Origin: Pascua guehoae
Taxonomy: Eukaryota > Basidiomycota > Tremellomycetes > Trichosporonales > Trichosporonaceae
Assembly: GCA_001600415.1 (NCBI GenBank)
Contig: BCJX01000004.1
Span: 1,345,286-1,409,285, forward strand
Direction of reading: 5' to 3'
DNA length: 64,000 bases
The notes beneath the pieces were generated by a model. That model was not told the origin of the DNA, searched no databases, and was given only the letters and a program-made list of their open reading frames with translations. Both the position numbers and the translations under genes were made by a program. Of the stretch, positions 25,061-39,845 are shown piece by piece. The first letter of the stretch is position 1. Each line of letters begins with the position of its first letter.

Positions 25061-26480
25061 ATGGCGTCGCACCCGCTCATGGCACCCGTGTACCTCCCGG
25101 GCTCGGAGCCGTACCCGCCCGGAACGACCGAGGAGGAAAAGGAGCAGTTTCGCCAGATGGCAAAATGGCAGGGATGGATGAACTATGGCATGGAGAGCTG
25201 TCCCCTCAAGGTCGTAATGGCTGGTGGTGCTGGTGAGTAGTGTGGTTTTGGGCGCAGAGGGAGCGGGAGTGGGGCAAGTAGGGGATGGGGGAGTTGGAGA
25301 GGGGATTGGAGAGGACCACGGGTTACAGTCAAGTGGGACTGCGGGGATAGGGAGAGGAGGCCTGCTGTGGGAGGAAGAGGAAGACGAGCGTGCCAGAATG
25401 AGAAGAGGATGGGAGCTGCATGTCGGTCGATCTGGGCATTGCCCAGCACATGAGGACAAGGGAGAGGCCCAGAAGATGAGGAGCCGGAACCCAGGGATGA
25501 AAGATTGCCGGGCGCGTGACCGACGGTCAAGATGCTCCTTGCGACCATCCGAGCTGGCCCAAGGCAACACCTTGGACGCGCAGGTCGTCCGCTGCGGTTC
25601 TCCTATCAAGGTTCCATCTCCTCCTTGCCCTTGCGCTTCTCCATTGTCTCCTTTGGCTGTTGTTTCTCGAGAGATTGGGTCCTCTTCGGTGTTTCCTTCC
25701 ATTCACTCTTCTCGCGGTTCACACCTCCCGCCATCAACAACTGACACCCAGGTCTCGTCTTTGGTGGTTTCCTCTCCCTCATGTCGGCGACGTTTGCGTA
25801 CGAGGACCCGCTCTCGCGCGCCTCTGAAAAGCTCCACGGCACCCGTGCACAGGCGGCGTACATGTTCAAGGAGATGGGACGCAACATGTGGAGCCAAGGA
25901 CGAGGCTTTGCCAAGGTCGGCATGCTGTATTCGGGCGTCGAGTGCTGCATTGAAGGGGTAAGTGGACATCGAGCTGTAATTTGGCTTGGGAGTGGGTGAG
26001 GAACGAGCAGGGAAGGGTCTACGGGCTGCATCCACGCATTTGCGAGGCTATTTTGCTCTGTGTCTGTGGCTCGAGACGCCTTGCGGGAGGAGGGAGAAAC
26101 CGCGGGCAAGGAGGGGATTGTGTGCTCTCCAGCGGCTCTCACAAGGTGGTCCCGCATGTCTTGCTTCAACCCTCCCACTGAGTAAACGAATGGAAGAGTG
26201 CTCCCTCCAGCAACTTTCACGAGGTGGCCACAGAGTCTTGCCCCAGTATTCACCGTCCCCCCTCCAACCCTCCCAGTTACCCATCTGCCCAACCGATGCT
26301 GACCAGCAGTACCGAGCCAAGAACGACATCTACAACGGCCTCTCTGCAGGTTTCCTCTCTGGTGCGATCCTCGCACGCAACGCCGGCCCCAAGACCATGA
26401 TCGGTGGTGGCCTCGCGTTCGCCGCGTTCTCGGGCGCTATCGACTTGTATCTCCGCAAGGCGCCGTCCGAGGAGGATTAA
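25061..26480 (+). CDS. TIM22: TIM22 mitochondrial inner-membrane translocase subunit
   Basis: Three exons: 25061-25232, 25752-25957 and 26310-26480, giving 182 aa, typical for Tim22. It carries the family hallmarks: [20 protein letters not shown] with its conserved Cys, a Gly-rich first membrane helix, [20 protein letters not shown] with the second conserved Cys, [20 protein letters not shown], and the final helix [17 protein letters not shown]. Tim22 forms the twin-pore channel that inserts carrier proteins into the mitochondrial inner membrane. It has no cleavable presequence. Introns are long for this window (519 and 352 nt). Intron 2 contains an imperfect direct repeat (about 26130-26175 and 26205-26250). 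The upstream region is C/T-rich. Confidence 0.95.
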
Positions 26481-27885
26481 GCGGTGGCGCGAGGCGGGAC
26501 GCACGGTGTTGGTGTGGCGTGCGTCTGGCGTAGGTGCCGCCGGGCGTGGTTGGGTGTCGGTGGTGTCGTGCCGTGTCGGTCTCACAGGTGGTCGACTCCC
26601 TCGTCGAACAGGTACGACCAGCGGGCACTCACGTCGTGCTACGGATCGAAACGATTGAATACCGGTAGCAGCTGGAGGGCAAGGAGAAGACGGGATTCGT
26701 GGGGACGGAAAGGACGAGAGGCCGGCGGCGGCGCGCGAGCGCCGCGGCCTCCTAGACTATGTGCTAGAGCGCATTGTTGTACTCTACATGCATCGCATAC
26801 TGCTCTGGCTGTGGTAGCGGTCCCGACGGGTTTCCAGCTGGTTTCGGATAGCGACTGCTGAAGAAGAGACATGGGATGACGCGGCGCTGCAGCGGACACG
26901 TGGTTATCAGTTAGACGATACACGGGTGCAAGCGTGTCAACATCCCAGCGAAAGCGAGTGCCAGGCTGAAGCCTGACCGAAGCCTCGGCGGGCTTAGAAG
27001 AGGTTGTGACATACCTGGCTTGTCGGCCGAGCTGATGGTCAACGCCACACGCCGAGGATGACCTGCAAGGTGGCCGTCGATGCCAAGCACCTCGAGCAAC
27101 CTCACACACGCATCATACAGATACCCTCAGCGAGGTCAGCACGCACCGCGCGTTCCGACCTTGCAAATGGGGCGAGAGGCACTTTGACAAAGCAAGCTTT
27201 TCGCTGACATGCGCCTCGCTGACATGTGACTTGCACCTGCACGTGACCGATGGCCGCCGAGACGTCGCAGAAACATACCGCTCACCCCCGCGGCGCTCGG
27301 CGCTCAGGGCTTGTGAGATTGATCGAGACGCATGTCGAGCGAGGTGGATGCAGGACGTCGAGCCAAGGGAGCCAAGGGAGGCTCGAGTGCGTTAGTGTAG
27401 TGCAGAGGATGCCGGCATGCTTCGGCGGCCGACGGAGCACGGAGCAGAGTCGGACCGTGGGCAGACCCTCTTGCAAGCCTCTTGGCTCGTGGTGTAAGGA
27501 TGATGACGTCAATGACGTACTTGGTTTTTGGACCCGTTTGGGAAAAGGTTTGTTGTGCGAGGGCAGCGGCGGGTAAATTTACTGCAGACAAAGTGGGTGG
27601 GTGTTTTGCTAAATCTCGAACCATCGAGTTTAGTCAGTGGCGCCAGCTCTCATCGAGCGTTGTGAGCGCTGTGGAGGTATAGGATAGGTATAGGGGGCCT
27701 GTGTTATCAACAAAGCTTGGCAACGACGACTGTCTTTCACACCAACCACTTCTTTGCTTCTTTACTGTACTCTCCTACATACTCTCTCTGCCCCAACGGC
27801 GTTACTTCCACACTCTCCATCACCAATAACAACTACAACGCTCTTCCCCCCCACCACACCCACACCAGACACCACGACCCCCACC
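26481..27885. other. Spacer TIM22 to Ser/Pro-rich protein gene
   Basis: No gene supported over 1.4 kb. ATGCATC lies at 26788-26794, 308 nt after the TIM22 stop. Two TGACGT half/full CRE sites at 27504-27519 are followed by a C/T-rich leader (27760-27885). Confidence 0.55.
27504..27519. promoter_or_regulatory. Paired CRE-like sites
   Basis: A perfect TGACGTCA palindrome (27504-27511) followed at once by TGACGTAC (27514-27521), 10 bp apart (one helical turn), about 370 nt upstream of the small Ser/Pro-rich protein gene. The close spacing favours a true bZIP-binding element. Confidence 0.45.
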
Positions 27886-28194
27886 ATGTCCCCGCCCTTG
27901 CTCTTCCGCGCCCAGCAGGCCTTTAGCTTCCTGCTCCACACGCCCCTCATCCCGCCCCCGCCGGGCCCGCCCACAGTCGAGCTGCGTAGTATCGACGAGG
28001 CGGGTGCCGCCTCGCGCATGTCGTCTTCATCGTCGTCCCCGTCTTCCCCATCGTCGCCGTCCTCATTCTCATCGCCGTCGTCGTTCTCCCCCGGGTCCGT
28101 GTCCAGCACACAGCCGAGCTTTGAGCTCGCACCCGGCGACGCAGAGGACGTGCGTGAGATGCTGGCCGATGCGACACGGTCGTCGGCGTGGTGA
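27886..28194 (+). CDS. Ser/Pro-rich small protein, unknown
   Basis: A 102-aa intronless frame beginning MSPPLLFRAQQAFSFLLHTP in an optimal start context (CCACCATGT). A short hydrophobic/amphipathic N-terminus is followed by Pro-rich PLIPPPPGPP. Next come a Ser-Pro repeat tract (SSPSSPSSPSS type, residues 45-73) and an acidic C-terminus (ELAPGDAEDVREMLADATRS). No family recognised. The strong start context, a C/T-rich leader and CRE sites upstream favour a real gene; the low complexity argues caution. Confidence 0.5.
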   Translation: MSPPLLFRAQQAFSFLLHTPLIPPPPGPPTVELRSIDEAGAASRMSSSSSSPSSPSSPSSFSSPSSFSPGSVSSTQPSFELAPGDAEDVREMLADATRSSAW

Positions 28195-29682
28195 TGTCAT
28201 TCGCGCGGACCGTGCGCATTGTTTTACATTTACATTAATTAATGATACATTACAAAAGTGAGTTTGTCCCGCCTTGGGGTGTTTATTTTGCATGTCTGTT
28301 CGGCTGTTTGTGGACTAGGCCGCGCTCGCAGAGCCTGCTGCTGTGCAGTTTGCCTACTACCGGTACCCCGCGTACCTCACCCCGCCTCCTGCGGTGCTGC
28401 CCCGTTTCGACCGCGGCTGACGACAGACTACCTTTATATAACTACACCAATCGTCGACACGGGCAAAGTAATCACCAGGGGCAGTACAGCATCCCATGCA
28501 AGTGTTTTCCATCGGAAGTAGGATTTGTGGTTCATGTGCTCGACGCGTGACTGGGCAGTGTCGTGTTATTCTACCGCATTGGGTGGTTGATGTGGCCGGG
28601 ACCCCGCGGCCGCTCGTGTCGAAACGGGATGGAGAGATCTGAAGCTGTATGGGAGCCCACTGAGACTGACCGTGTGCGCTGTGCCAATTCCCTCTGCGTG
28701 TGTGCGTGTGTGTTGTGTACAGTAGAGGCCTTCCGTTGGCAAACGTGTCGAGCGTGATCTCATCTCCTAACCTGAGGGGGCCCGACAACCCCAGGACGAG
28801 GTACGTTGGCGCGCCGGTGCGGCACTTGCTACCTGGCTGCCTTCCACCTCTTCCAACAAGCAACATTGCTGTACGCGCAATACTGTACACAAGCTCAATC
28901 GTGGCCCAACCCGTGTTATGCCGTAGTGATGGACAAGGGCCAAGCCGAGGCGATGACTCATGTCCCAAAAGTGCACTAAACCTACGATGTACTGTGCTGT
29001 ACGTACTGTGATGTACTCTTGTATGATTCCTTGCTAGTCAGTTGGACGTTGGACAGTCCTCGTCCCTGCTCTGGTCAATGCATGTCAATGTAGAATGTTC
29101 CCACATGCGGTGTTGCGCTCGGCCGACGACGTCTTCATGGAGACTCCAGACGAACTTGATCCCGTGGCGCACGATACGATACGGATCGTTTCCGGACGTT
29201 TAGATATCAAGATACTCCAGGGCACGGAACCCCTGTACCCCCGAGACGGACGATGTACAAGGACATCAGAGCCAGCAATGAACGACCAGGACAGCACCGC
29301 CGTCCATGTCGATACCCCTGCCAGGCCGGCCCGACGGACGAGTTCGAGACAATCTCGGCCTCCTCCGGCGCGGATATCGGCCCGCCCCGAGATCTGAATG
29401 ACGTTTGTCAGTGGCGCAATAATGTTGGGGCAGTCAGCCATCCGACACCCACATGCCGCCGGCCTCGTGCCTCCCCGCACTCGCTATCCTCGCTCACTGC
29501 TATAGATAGAGCAAGCCCCCTCGTAGGTACCGTACATCTATCTCCCAGTTTGCTTTTTTCCTCACGTTCTAGCATCGACGTATACACGTCTACACGTTTA
29601 CACTCTTGGATTCTTGCACCGCAATCCTCCCCCCCCCCTGCCCCCTGCCTGCCCCCAACGCCGCCCCGCCCCCAACGCCCCA
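28195..29682. other. Spacer, no gene seen
   Basis: 1.5 kb of mixed composition with several GTACTGTAC-like palindromes (28717-29012) and a C-rich leader before the dehydrogenase gene (29620-29682). No exon supported. Confidence 0.55.
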
Positions 29683-32136
<2,454 letters not shown>

Positions 32137-32157
32137 GCCGTGTCGGCAGTGGATGTC

Positions 32158-32240
32158 AAGGACGTCGCGGACGTCGCGGACATGTGGATGTTGCGAGTTT
32201 GTGGATGTTGCGGACGTTTCGGACGTCACGGACCTTCCGA
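32158..32240 (+). repeat. GGACGTCGC-type minirepeat
   Basis: Imperfect 9-bp units (GTCGCGGAC, GTTGCGGAC, GTTTCGGAC, GTCACGGAC) directly after the dehydrogenase stop codon. Confidence 0.8.
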
Positions 32241-35200
32241 CCGTCCAGCCGGGCAAGGCGACGGCAAGTGCAGTTTGCTACAGGAAAACATCGACCACGA
32301 AGGCATGGGGTTCATCGTAGAGCGCACATGCAGCCGAGAGGTACCATTAGCCACCCCAACCCTGCCACCCCGTCCGCCACCCACGCAAGCGTTACTTGCT
32401 CACCTACGCTGACAGGCTTACCTCCCGGGTCGTCCCGGTCTCTTCCACGCCACACACGATACCGAGCGAGAAGCGACGGGCGTGCTCGCCCAACGACGAT
32501 AAACTGTGCAGTGGCCAGCCGTGCCGCAGTCTCTGGACAACCGGCGACGAGTCTGGCCCCGTCCCAGCGTCTACGCGCTCGATAGCGGTGCACGTTTATC
32601 CCCTCATACCCCAATGTAGCGGACGTTCCGAGTTAATTTTCTCGATCACGGGGGCGCGACGACGCCACGAGCGCCACATGCCTACTTCCCAGGAATCCTC
32701 CGTACCTCCGTGCCGATTCCATGGAACCGTCCCTGCCTCAGACATGCCTCACCCAGCGGTTTGCAGACGCCCCTTCCATCCGTGTACACGCCGCAGCCAG
32801 ACAAAAATATTTTCCATGCCGCAGTGTCTTGCACCGCAGGCTGGCAGTGTTGTCTGCATGCCTTGCACACGCAGAGCGGTGCTAGCGGTGCCGTGTCGTC
32901 CCGAACAATCACGAGCCGCGGGTGCACGCTGGTGACCCATGCCAGAGCACCAACACGCCCCGCCACACGGCACTGTGCACCCAGGGCCGACGCTGCTCTC
33001 GCCCGACTCGTCTCTCGCCCGACTCGTCTCTCCATTCCACGAGCCCCCACCCCACTGTGCGCCAAGCGTCCTCCCTGATCGCCATATGCCACATACCACA
33101 TGCCATATTTGCCATATTTGCCAAAACTGCCCCGCACCATGTGTCCCATTCTTCCGGGACGAGTACGGCTGTACTCTACCCCTCCAGTCACCGATCACGC
33201 CTGTCCTTGTCCTCGCCCTGCCACACAACGCGCAAATGCCAACCAAGGGCACGTCCCTCCCTCCCTCCCTCCCCGGCCCTTCCAGTCCACAAATCTCCGA
33301 TCCCGTCTCCGCTCAGTCTCAGTCCGCACACCACAGCATGATGTCATCTCGTTTACCTACACCATCGGCTATTCTCTGGGCGCAGTGTATGTGTGCGTGT
33401 GTGCGCGCATTATCCCAGGGTGGGACGACACCGCCACCCGGCAACGCACGCAGTTAGTCATCGCCGTTGACTCACCCCATTCGCACACTATTCCCTCACT
33501 TTGATACAAAAGCACACCATTCCGTACCGTACCGTACACTGTCTGTCCGCCCGGAGCCCGGGGCGTACCCGCACCCGTACCCGTGACCACCGCGTCCTCT
33601 TTCCCCACGACTATTTCCCGAGCGTGTGCGCCTGCATGGGACAGTGAGCGTATTCTATTTGCGTTCCCCGCGCCACGCCGGCCGCGCACCGCCATCCTAT
33701 TGCACCTGGACGGGTCTATTCCACCCGTTGGGGTATAGCCACGGCCTCGTAGGTCGTTGGCGAAATGCGAGCGGGCTCGGTCTGCCGGATCAGTTGTGTC
33801 CAAGCCCCCCCCCCGGGGTCCGGTTGGTGCAGTCTGAAACATACGCCCACTGGATTCAGGCTCGAGCCCGCATGCGGGGATTTTCTTTGCCACCGTTTTA
33901 CCCCCCACTCCAACTCGGCTCGTCACATTCATCTCGAGGCTGGCACGTTGGGCAAAACACACTTGGGGCCGACTCGCTGTGCTTTTCCTGCTATGTTGCG
34001 GCCAAGGGAGGGGGGGCACAGAGCACGTCAAAAGGACCATGGCCGCAGGGATGGCGTCGCGGCTCTGAGCTGCTACTGAACCGAGCGTTCGGCTGCGCGA
34101 CAAATCTCCCCGCACGCCACTCACGGTCCTTTTTGACATGCGCTCGCTGTCCGCGGAGAAAGGCGCGGTCCTTTGTCTCCTTGGCATTTTTTTTTCTTGG
34201 GGCTCATAGTGCGTCGCCGGAGAGCAAGCTACGTGGCCGCCTGTTGGCCAATTTGTCCGCATTTCATGGATGCTTCTTTCAGTCTGTGTCCAGTGGCGTG
34301 TTCTGAGGCGTCCGTTGGCTGGCGGGGGTATCCCGTCGTTCTCGGCTCTTGATCAATGGATCGGTAGTCCAGCTGTCGTGATCACCGAGATTATGAAATG
34401 CTTCGGGGGAGCTGTCGACGAGCAGGGCTCTTGCACTCGTAAATTTTAAAATGATCCCCCAATCAGCAAAAGATACGCCAGCTCGAGCTCTCTGTGGATG
34501 CCCTCGGTTGAGTATTCTGCAATAATATTAGCATGTCCTAGACATCTTCCCAAAGTCCATTTTCGCAGCCTCCCCCGCTCCCTGACACTTTAGGGACGCG
34601 AGGAATTTTGCACCCACCTTGTTCCTTGCTCACCACGCGGGTTGCTTCCTGTGGCGTGCTGCGTGCAGTTTTGCTGCGAAAAACATGAGTAACGATCATT
34701 TGTGTCACTGCTTGATCCTGCAGCTCCGCCGAGCACGCACTGCCTTGATGGCAAGGTTCGGCGACGACAAGCACGGTCTGCTCAGAGGGTTCACAAACGA
34801 CGGGCGCGACCTGCTCTTCTGCGTGGTGTTACAGAGCTGCTTAAAGCGTTCCATTGTTGATCCCAGCCCCAATCCCAGGCCCTTATCCCACCCCTAGAAT
34901 TAATTCTGCTGGATGGGGTCTGTGTACGCAGCTTAGAACCGTGAACTGAAGCTGGCCCTTGCCTCTGCTTTGCCTAAAGTCGAGGGTGTAGAGTTACCCC
35001 AGCTGCATCCTGCTGGCAAATGTGTACCCCTGCTACAGGATCTGACAGACGGCTTGCAATGCAGGGAATGCCGAGGCATGCGGTTCTCCACCTCTGCTGG
35101 GATTAGGCGCTTGGAGCGAGACGCGTCACCCTCTGCCCCTCACGAGCCTTTTTGTCGAGTTTGTACATTTTGCTAGACACGTCGCTCGCATTTCCAGATT

Positions 35201-35450
35201 CACTGGACAGCAGAAAAAGACGTGGCACAAGTTCTGGGGCTCGACGAGGCGTCCAGGACTCGTGGGAGGTACATTGGAAAATGACTGTAGCAAAAGACAG
35301 CTCCCCACAAGGCTAGCATTCCCACAAGGCCAGCAGAGACTTGGTGGCCGCCGACTTATCCCGTCACCCACAGCTTCAACATCCTAGATCATTCGAAGAA
35401 AGGGAGGGGTCACAGTTTCAAGCGGACGTGTTCGTCCATCGCGCTTTTCC

Positions 35451-35550
35451 TCGTCCTTGTGAAATGTTTTATACATTCCCCAGGTTGGTCAGAGCTCCTC
35501 TCGTCCTTGTGAATTTTTGTGCATTCCGCAGGTGGATCAGAGATCAAAGA
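35451..35550 (+). repeat. 50-bp imperfect direct repeat
   Basis: Two copies starting TCGTCCTTGTGAA at 35451 and 35501, each followed by CATTCC.CAGGT.G.TCAGAG. Non-coding. Confidence 0.75.
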
Positions 35551-35880
35551 AATGAGCAATGGGAAGCTCAACCAAAAGGGAAAACAGCACATCAGATCCG
35601 TGCACGAGCCTTCTCGACTTGCGTGATCTTTGCCCAGTTTGGAACGCCGCGCACGTCATTCGTAATAACGTGCTTCATTGCCAAATGTATCAATACGTCG
35701 GCGATTATTGCGTAGCGGCTGAGCTGCAGAGCTGTTGGCTAATGCACACCGCATCGGGGTCCGCGGCCAATTGACAAGTCGAGGTCTGCTTGAAAGTTGG
35801 ACATCCTGCATTCGCCCTCTCTCGTCCCATTATTATGATCCACAGACGCCTGCTGTTCCCGCCTCAAATTAGAGCTGCAC

Positions 35881-37860
35881 CTATGTTCTGCTGCCCATTC
35901 TCACTCTTCTGAACGCCGTGAGCACGTTCGAAAACGGCACGGAAGGACGTCGTTGGTGTCTTTGGTGGCGTTGCTTATCGCGCTCGACATGGGCGAGCGT
36001 CTCATTGCGGGCCTGGTCGATACGTGCCAAAATGTCCTCGCTAGTCAGATTCTCGATGTCCACGGTAGGAGGTTCCGCATCATCGTCGCTGCCATCGTTA
36101 GCGGCCGAGCAATGCAACGCACCTACCAGACTTTCCAGCACCAAACTGCGCCCTCCGGCTCATCACAGGGCAGCCAGCTACTCTGATTGTAGCCGTTTGG
36201 CAGATAGTCTGTTGGTTTGTGGTCTCCGTGATAGCCGACGTATCTCCAGCTCTGATATTGTTAGCAGCGAAAGGGTATATCCACCAGACTCGGAAAGGCT
36301 TTCTGCGGTTCTGGATCAGCCCATTACTCACTCCTATGAACCCCTTCATAGATCCGGCGCCACCCAGCTGGACTGCTTGAATTGCGATGTTGGCGAAACG
36401 GTTATCGAGGCTATCAGTAGCCAGATTCCACCGTAGCTCGGGAGGAGAGTCATTTGTCAAGTGAACGACACCGTATACGAAGACGGATTGGTCCTGCGTG
36501 GTGTTCACTGTCCCGTGAAAGTAGACTGGCGGAAGAAGATTCTGGAATTCGGATAGGCGCAGGTCGGGCAATTGGTCCCAGAGGTAATCTCCACTTTCAC
36601 CATATCTCGACGCGTAGGAAGCGACGACCTGGTCTTCATCGGGGCAGGCCACCAAGTGGAAAGGCCCAGGTACTGTTTGGGGAATGAGTTGAGGATCGCA
36701 GGGCTCACTGTCCGAGAACTGAAGCACAGACAAGCCGCACCAGTGGCCTCCAACTCCAGCCCAGTCCCAGACGTGGTCCAAAGGCAAGGTGGTTGGCCGC
36801 GACAGGCCAAGGATGCCAGTACCACGGAGGGCCTCGAGGCCGCCACGGACCGAGTCGCTAGCGAGTGATCGATACGCCGTATTTCCGTCATCTTCCAAGA
36901 CGTCGGCTATGTATCAGCAAAATGGAAAAAGAAGAACGAAGCCCGACCCCCGGCGGCCTTGCCGACTAACCCAGTCTGAGAGCCCGAACGGCAACCGCCG
37001 ACCACTGCGTCGTGTCGCTCCATGCAACCACCTCACGCTCAGAGTATTGCCATTCCGTTGTACTTCGGAATGGCTTTTGAGCAAGTTTGCAAGCACAGGG
37101 ATCGGGCTGCAGCGCCTTAATATGGCTGAGGAGTGCTCCCAAGTGATCAACCACTTGGCTGTTTCGAGACAGGTCGGCGTGGCGGCACATGTAAGGGAAG
37201 GTGTACGAAGACGCCCAGTCCTCGAGGATGCGGATGTTGGCAGATGGTGTTCCCACTGCTGGCAGGTCCAAAATGAGTTCTAATGCTGCTGCAGTGACGC
37301 GGGGAGTCCAATCGCGCTGCCAGGGTTTATTTCAGCACAGAAGAACGTGCGTGCTTGAGAGACTCACAACATTCCATTCCTCGTCAGGGAACATGTGCAG
37401 CTTTGTGTCGTTAAATGAGCGTCTGCTTGAAGACCCTACGGTCTCTCGTAGATAGCTCGACACTGCTGCCCTTTCTATAACGCGCTGCTTCCAGTCGTAC
37501 GATGGCCGTGGTGTAAGAAAGGCGGATGCTTTGCGAGGATCATCGTACTTGATGAGGTGCATCTCTTGCCAGACGAGCTCGTCCTCCTGGATGGTCAGGG
37601 GGACATAAACATTGTGGCTTACAAAGACGATATGGTAAAGCGCCCGACATGCCAACCCAGCGTTTCCGAGTGATGGGAGGTCATCAACAAATGCCAGCAC
37701 GAGGACCAAGAGCTGAGCCGTAAGCAAATCGTTTGCATTGCATTGGGAAGTGAAGCCGCCCTACCTCTGATGGAAGTTCCAACAGTCGAAATGGAGGTGA
37801 AGGCGCCTCTCGTGTAACGTCGCGTTGAGCGTCCTTGCCTGTTACAGCTGGGTTCGTCAT
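35881..37860 (-). CDS. F-box protein with FBXO31-like C-terminal domain
   Basis: Minus-strand exons 37765-37860, 37368-37712, 36971-37316, 36332-36906, 36127-36251 and 35881-36088, giving 564 aa. Residues 20-65 fit an F-box (FRLLELPSELLVLVLAFVDD, then NAGLACRALYHIV and DELVWQEMHLI). A middle part of unknown fold follows. The C-terminal region (WDWAGVGGHWCGLSVLQFSD, LPPVYFHGTVN, AIQAVQLGGAGSMKGFIG, GAVWCWK) matches the beta-rich domain that follows F-boxes in FBXO31-like fungal proteins; F-box proteins recruit substrates to SCF ubiquitin ligases. The last intron is only 38 nt (gtaggt..ctaac..cag). If it is retained, translation stops at TAG 36123-36125, giving 496 aa ending CWKVW. The optional C-terminus is acidic then basic (SEDILARIDQARNETLA). 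Codon use is less GC3-biased than in conserved neighbours. Confidence 0.75.
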
Positions 37861-38342
37861 TCGAGGACATGCGCGAAGAATGCTTGCAAGTGGAAGTTGA
37901 TGTCGAGATGGACGCGAGTGGGTGATGGATGAACCGCGTCACAGCAGGCGACGGATAAAGCTAAAGATCGCCAGCAATTAATGTTGTTGCGTCACTCTGG
38001 GCACGTGATCCCGATGCTGTGCAGCATGTGCAGCATGTGCTGTTTCCTGTCACTTGCAAACCTGCCCCTTTTCTCCTACCGGTATTTGCCCGTCATCTCC
38101 TACCCCTTCTTGACTTGCAATTGCCTGTCACATCTACGTTGCATGCATCTTGGTGTTATCCTCGTTGCATCATCCCTTACATGAAACAAACAAGCTCATG
38201 ACGCTTCGCCCTACCACCCGCACGTTTAACCAGTTCGTGTTTCAACGCAAGAGCGCTGCTAACTCCGGTATATGTATGTACGTCGAAGACGCTCAATTTA
38301 CCCTTGCTCTCTTCATCTAGTGCACCTTGCCACTCACTCGCA
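37861..38342. promoter_or_regulatory. Divergent promoter, F-box gene / aspartic protease
   Basis: 482 nt shared by the two divergent genes. Contains GTTGCATGCATCTTGG near 38139 and a C/T-rich leader before the protease. No exon seen. Confidence 0.55.
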
Positions 38343-39845
38343 ATGGTACATCACGCCTTTGCCATCTGGGCACTGGTGGCTGCGACAGGCGCCATCTCGC
38401 TCCCACTTTCAACCGATTACAATACCATCAACAACGGGGTCGACCCAACCACACTCCCACTCCAGAAGCGCTCTGGGGGCCAATCTAGGGCATCCTCAAT
38501 TACTATCCCGTAAGTCGGGTGCTCGGACAGGCTGAATTGGATGGATGGATGGAAGGATGCATGCATGCATGCATGGCTGACTGAGCGCACAGTATCCAGT
38601 ACCAAAGATCCACGGTAGCAGAGATATTCACCATCCAAATGCAAGTAGGAGGGACACCGTACAGTCTCCAGCTCGATACTGGATCGTCGGACTCGTTTCT
38701 TTACGACATCGACCTGTCCGCGCCTACGTACTCCAAACACGACCAGATGTTCAACTCCGAACACGACAGTTACAAGACAAATAGCAAAGAGGGGACGATT
38801 TCCTTTGTGGACGGCACGGGGGTCAAGGGTACATGGGCCACAGACACATTCCAGGTCGGCGACGAGACCGGGTTGACTGTGCCCGAGATGTCTTTCCGTG
38901 AGTGATCGGTCATGAAGCTCACGCTCATTGAACCAGTCCATGCCAAGTCTGGTAGCATCACGTACAAAGAACCGACGGCTGGCCTTTTGGGTTTCGCATG
39001 GCCCGAGAACAAGGAGCGTGCAAGGGCACCGTTTTGGCACCAAGCGCTCGAAACAGGGGCGAGAACATTTGGCGTGCATCTCGCCGATAGCGGTGGGCAG
39101 ATGACCCTTGGGTACGTCAAGCCTTGCCTTGGGATAGGCACTGATACTCGCAGCGGCTACAATGCGGCCTGCATTGAGGGAGGCGATACGAGCAACATAC
39201 CATACATTCCCCTTGTAAAGAGGCGTACAAACCACTCCCCCGTGGTTCCCGTGCAAGCTTGGTGGGATGTTGGCCTGGAGGGAGCCAAAGTTGGGGACAC
39301 TACGCTGGCCGTCAAAGGGCGAGCCACGATCGACACTGGCGCAACAGGGATATCAGGGCCGTCCAAGGCCGTGGCCAAATTCTACAAAACATTCTTTCCT
39401 CAAGCCGTCCTTGTCCAAACAAAAAGCAGCGAGCAATATAAGATGGATTGCGCTCTCGTTCCCGAAGCCCAACCCGTCGAGTGGACCTTTGGAAATGGCA
39501 CTTGGTTTCCCATGAACCGGTATAAGTTTTGGCGGAAAGGAAGAGGGGGCCTCTGCTACGGAGCACTCAAGCCGGGGGTCATGGACCAGAGGTAAGACCG
39601 CCACTGACTCTGGCATCGGCTGACTGTTCCAGCACCATCAAGAGCGCGGTCCTGACCAAGCTCTACAACCTTGCCTTTGGCGGAAGGTAAGACTTTACAC
39701 CCCCATACCAGCATTGTGGCTCTGACCATTCAGTGATGACTGGTTATTCGGCTCAGACTTTATGCGCAACTTTTATACCATCCACGAGGCCGACGCTTCT
39801 AGGATCGGCTTTGCCCCGCTCGCAACCGATAACACATGCGCATGA
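38343..39845 (+). CDS. Secreted pepsin-family aspartic protease
   Basis: Six exons: 38343-38509, 38593-38897, 38937-39111, 39154-39591, 39633-39686 and 39734-39845, giving 416 aa. The signal peptide covers residues 1-20 (hydrophobic to AISLP). A short propeptide ends at a Kex2-type LQKR (Lys42-Arg43). The two catalytic aspartates are D84 in LQLDTGSSDSF and D276 in TIDTGATGI. The late domain ends WLFGSDFMRNFYTIHEADAS-RIGFAPLA, the usual A1-family C-terminal hallmark. A short tail (TDNTCA) with no GPI signal suggests a soluble extracellular enzyme. Introns are very short (39-83 nt). Intron 1 holds an ATGCATGCATGCATGC run. Such proteases feed on external protein and are common in Tremellomycete yeasts. 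Confidence 0.93.

Larger units (their letters stand above)
32137..35880. other. 3.7-kb gene-poor region
   Basis: Begins with a GGACGTCGC minirepeat (32158-32240) after the dehydrogenase stop. The rest shows no supported exon on either strand. Base composition becomes more A+T-rich after about 34.3 kb. A 50-bp direct duplication lies at 35451-35550. A degenerate gene or transposon remnant is possible but not shown. Confidence 0.5.
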
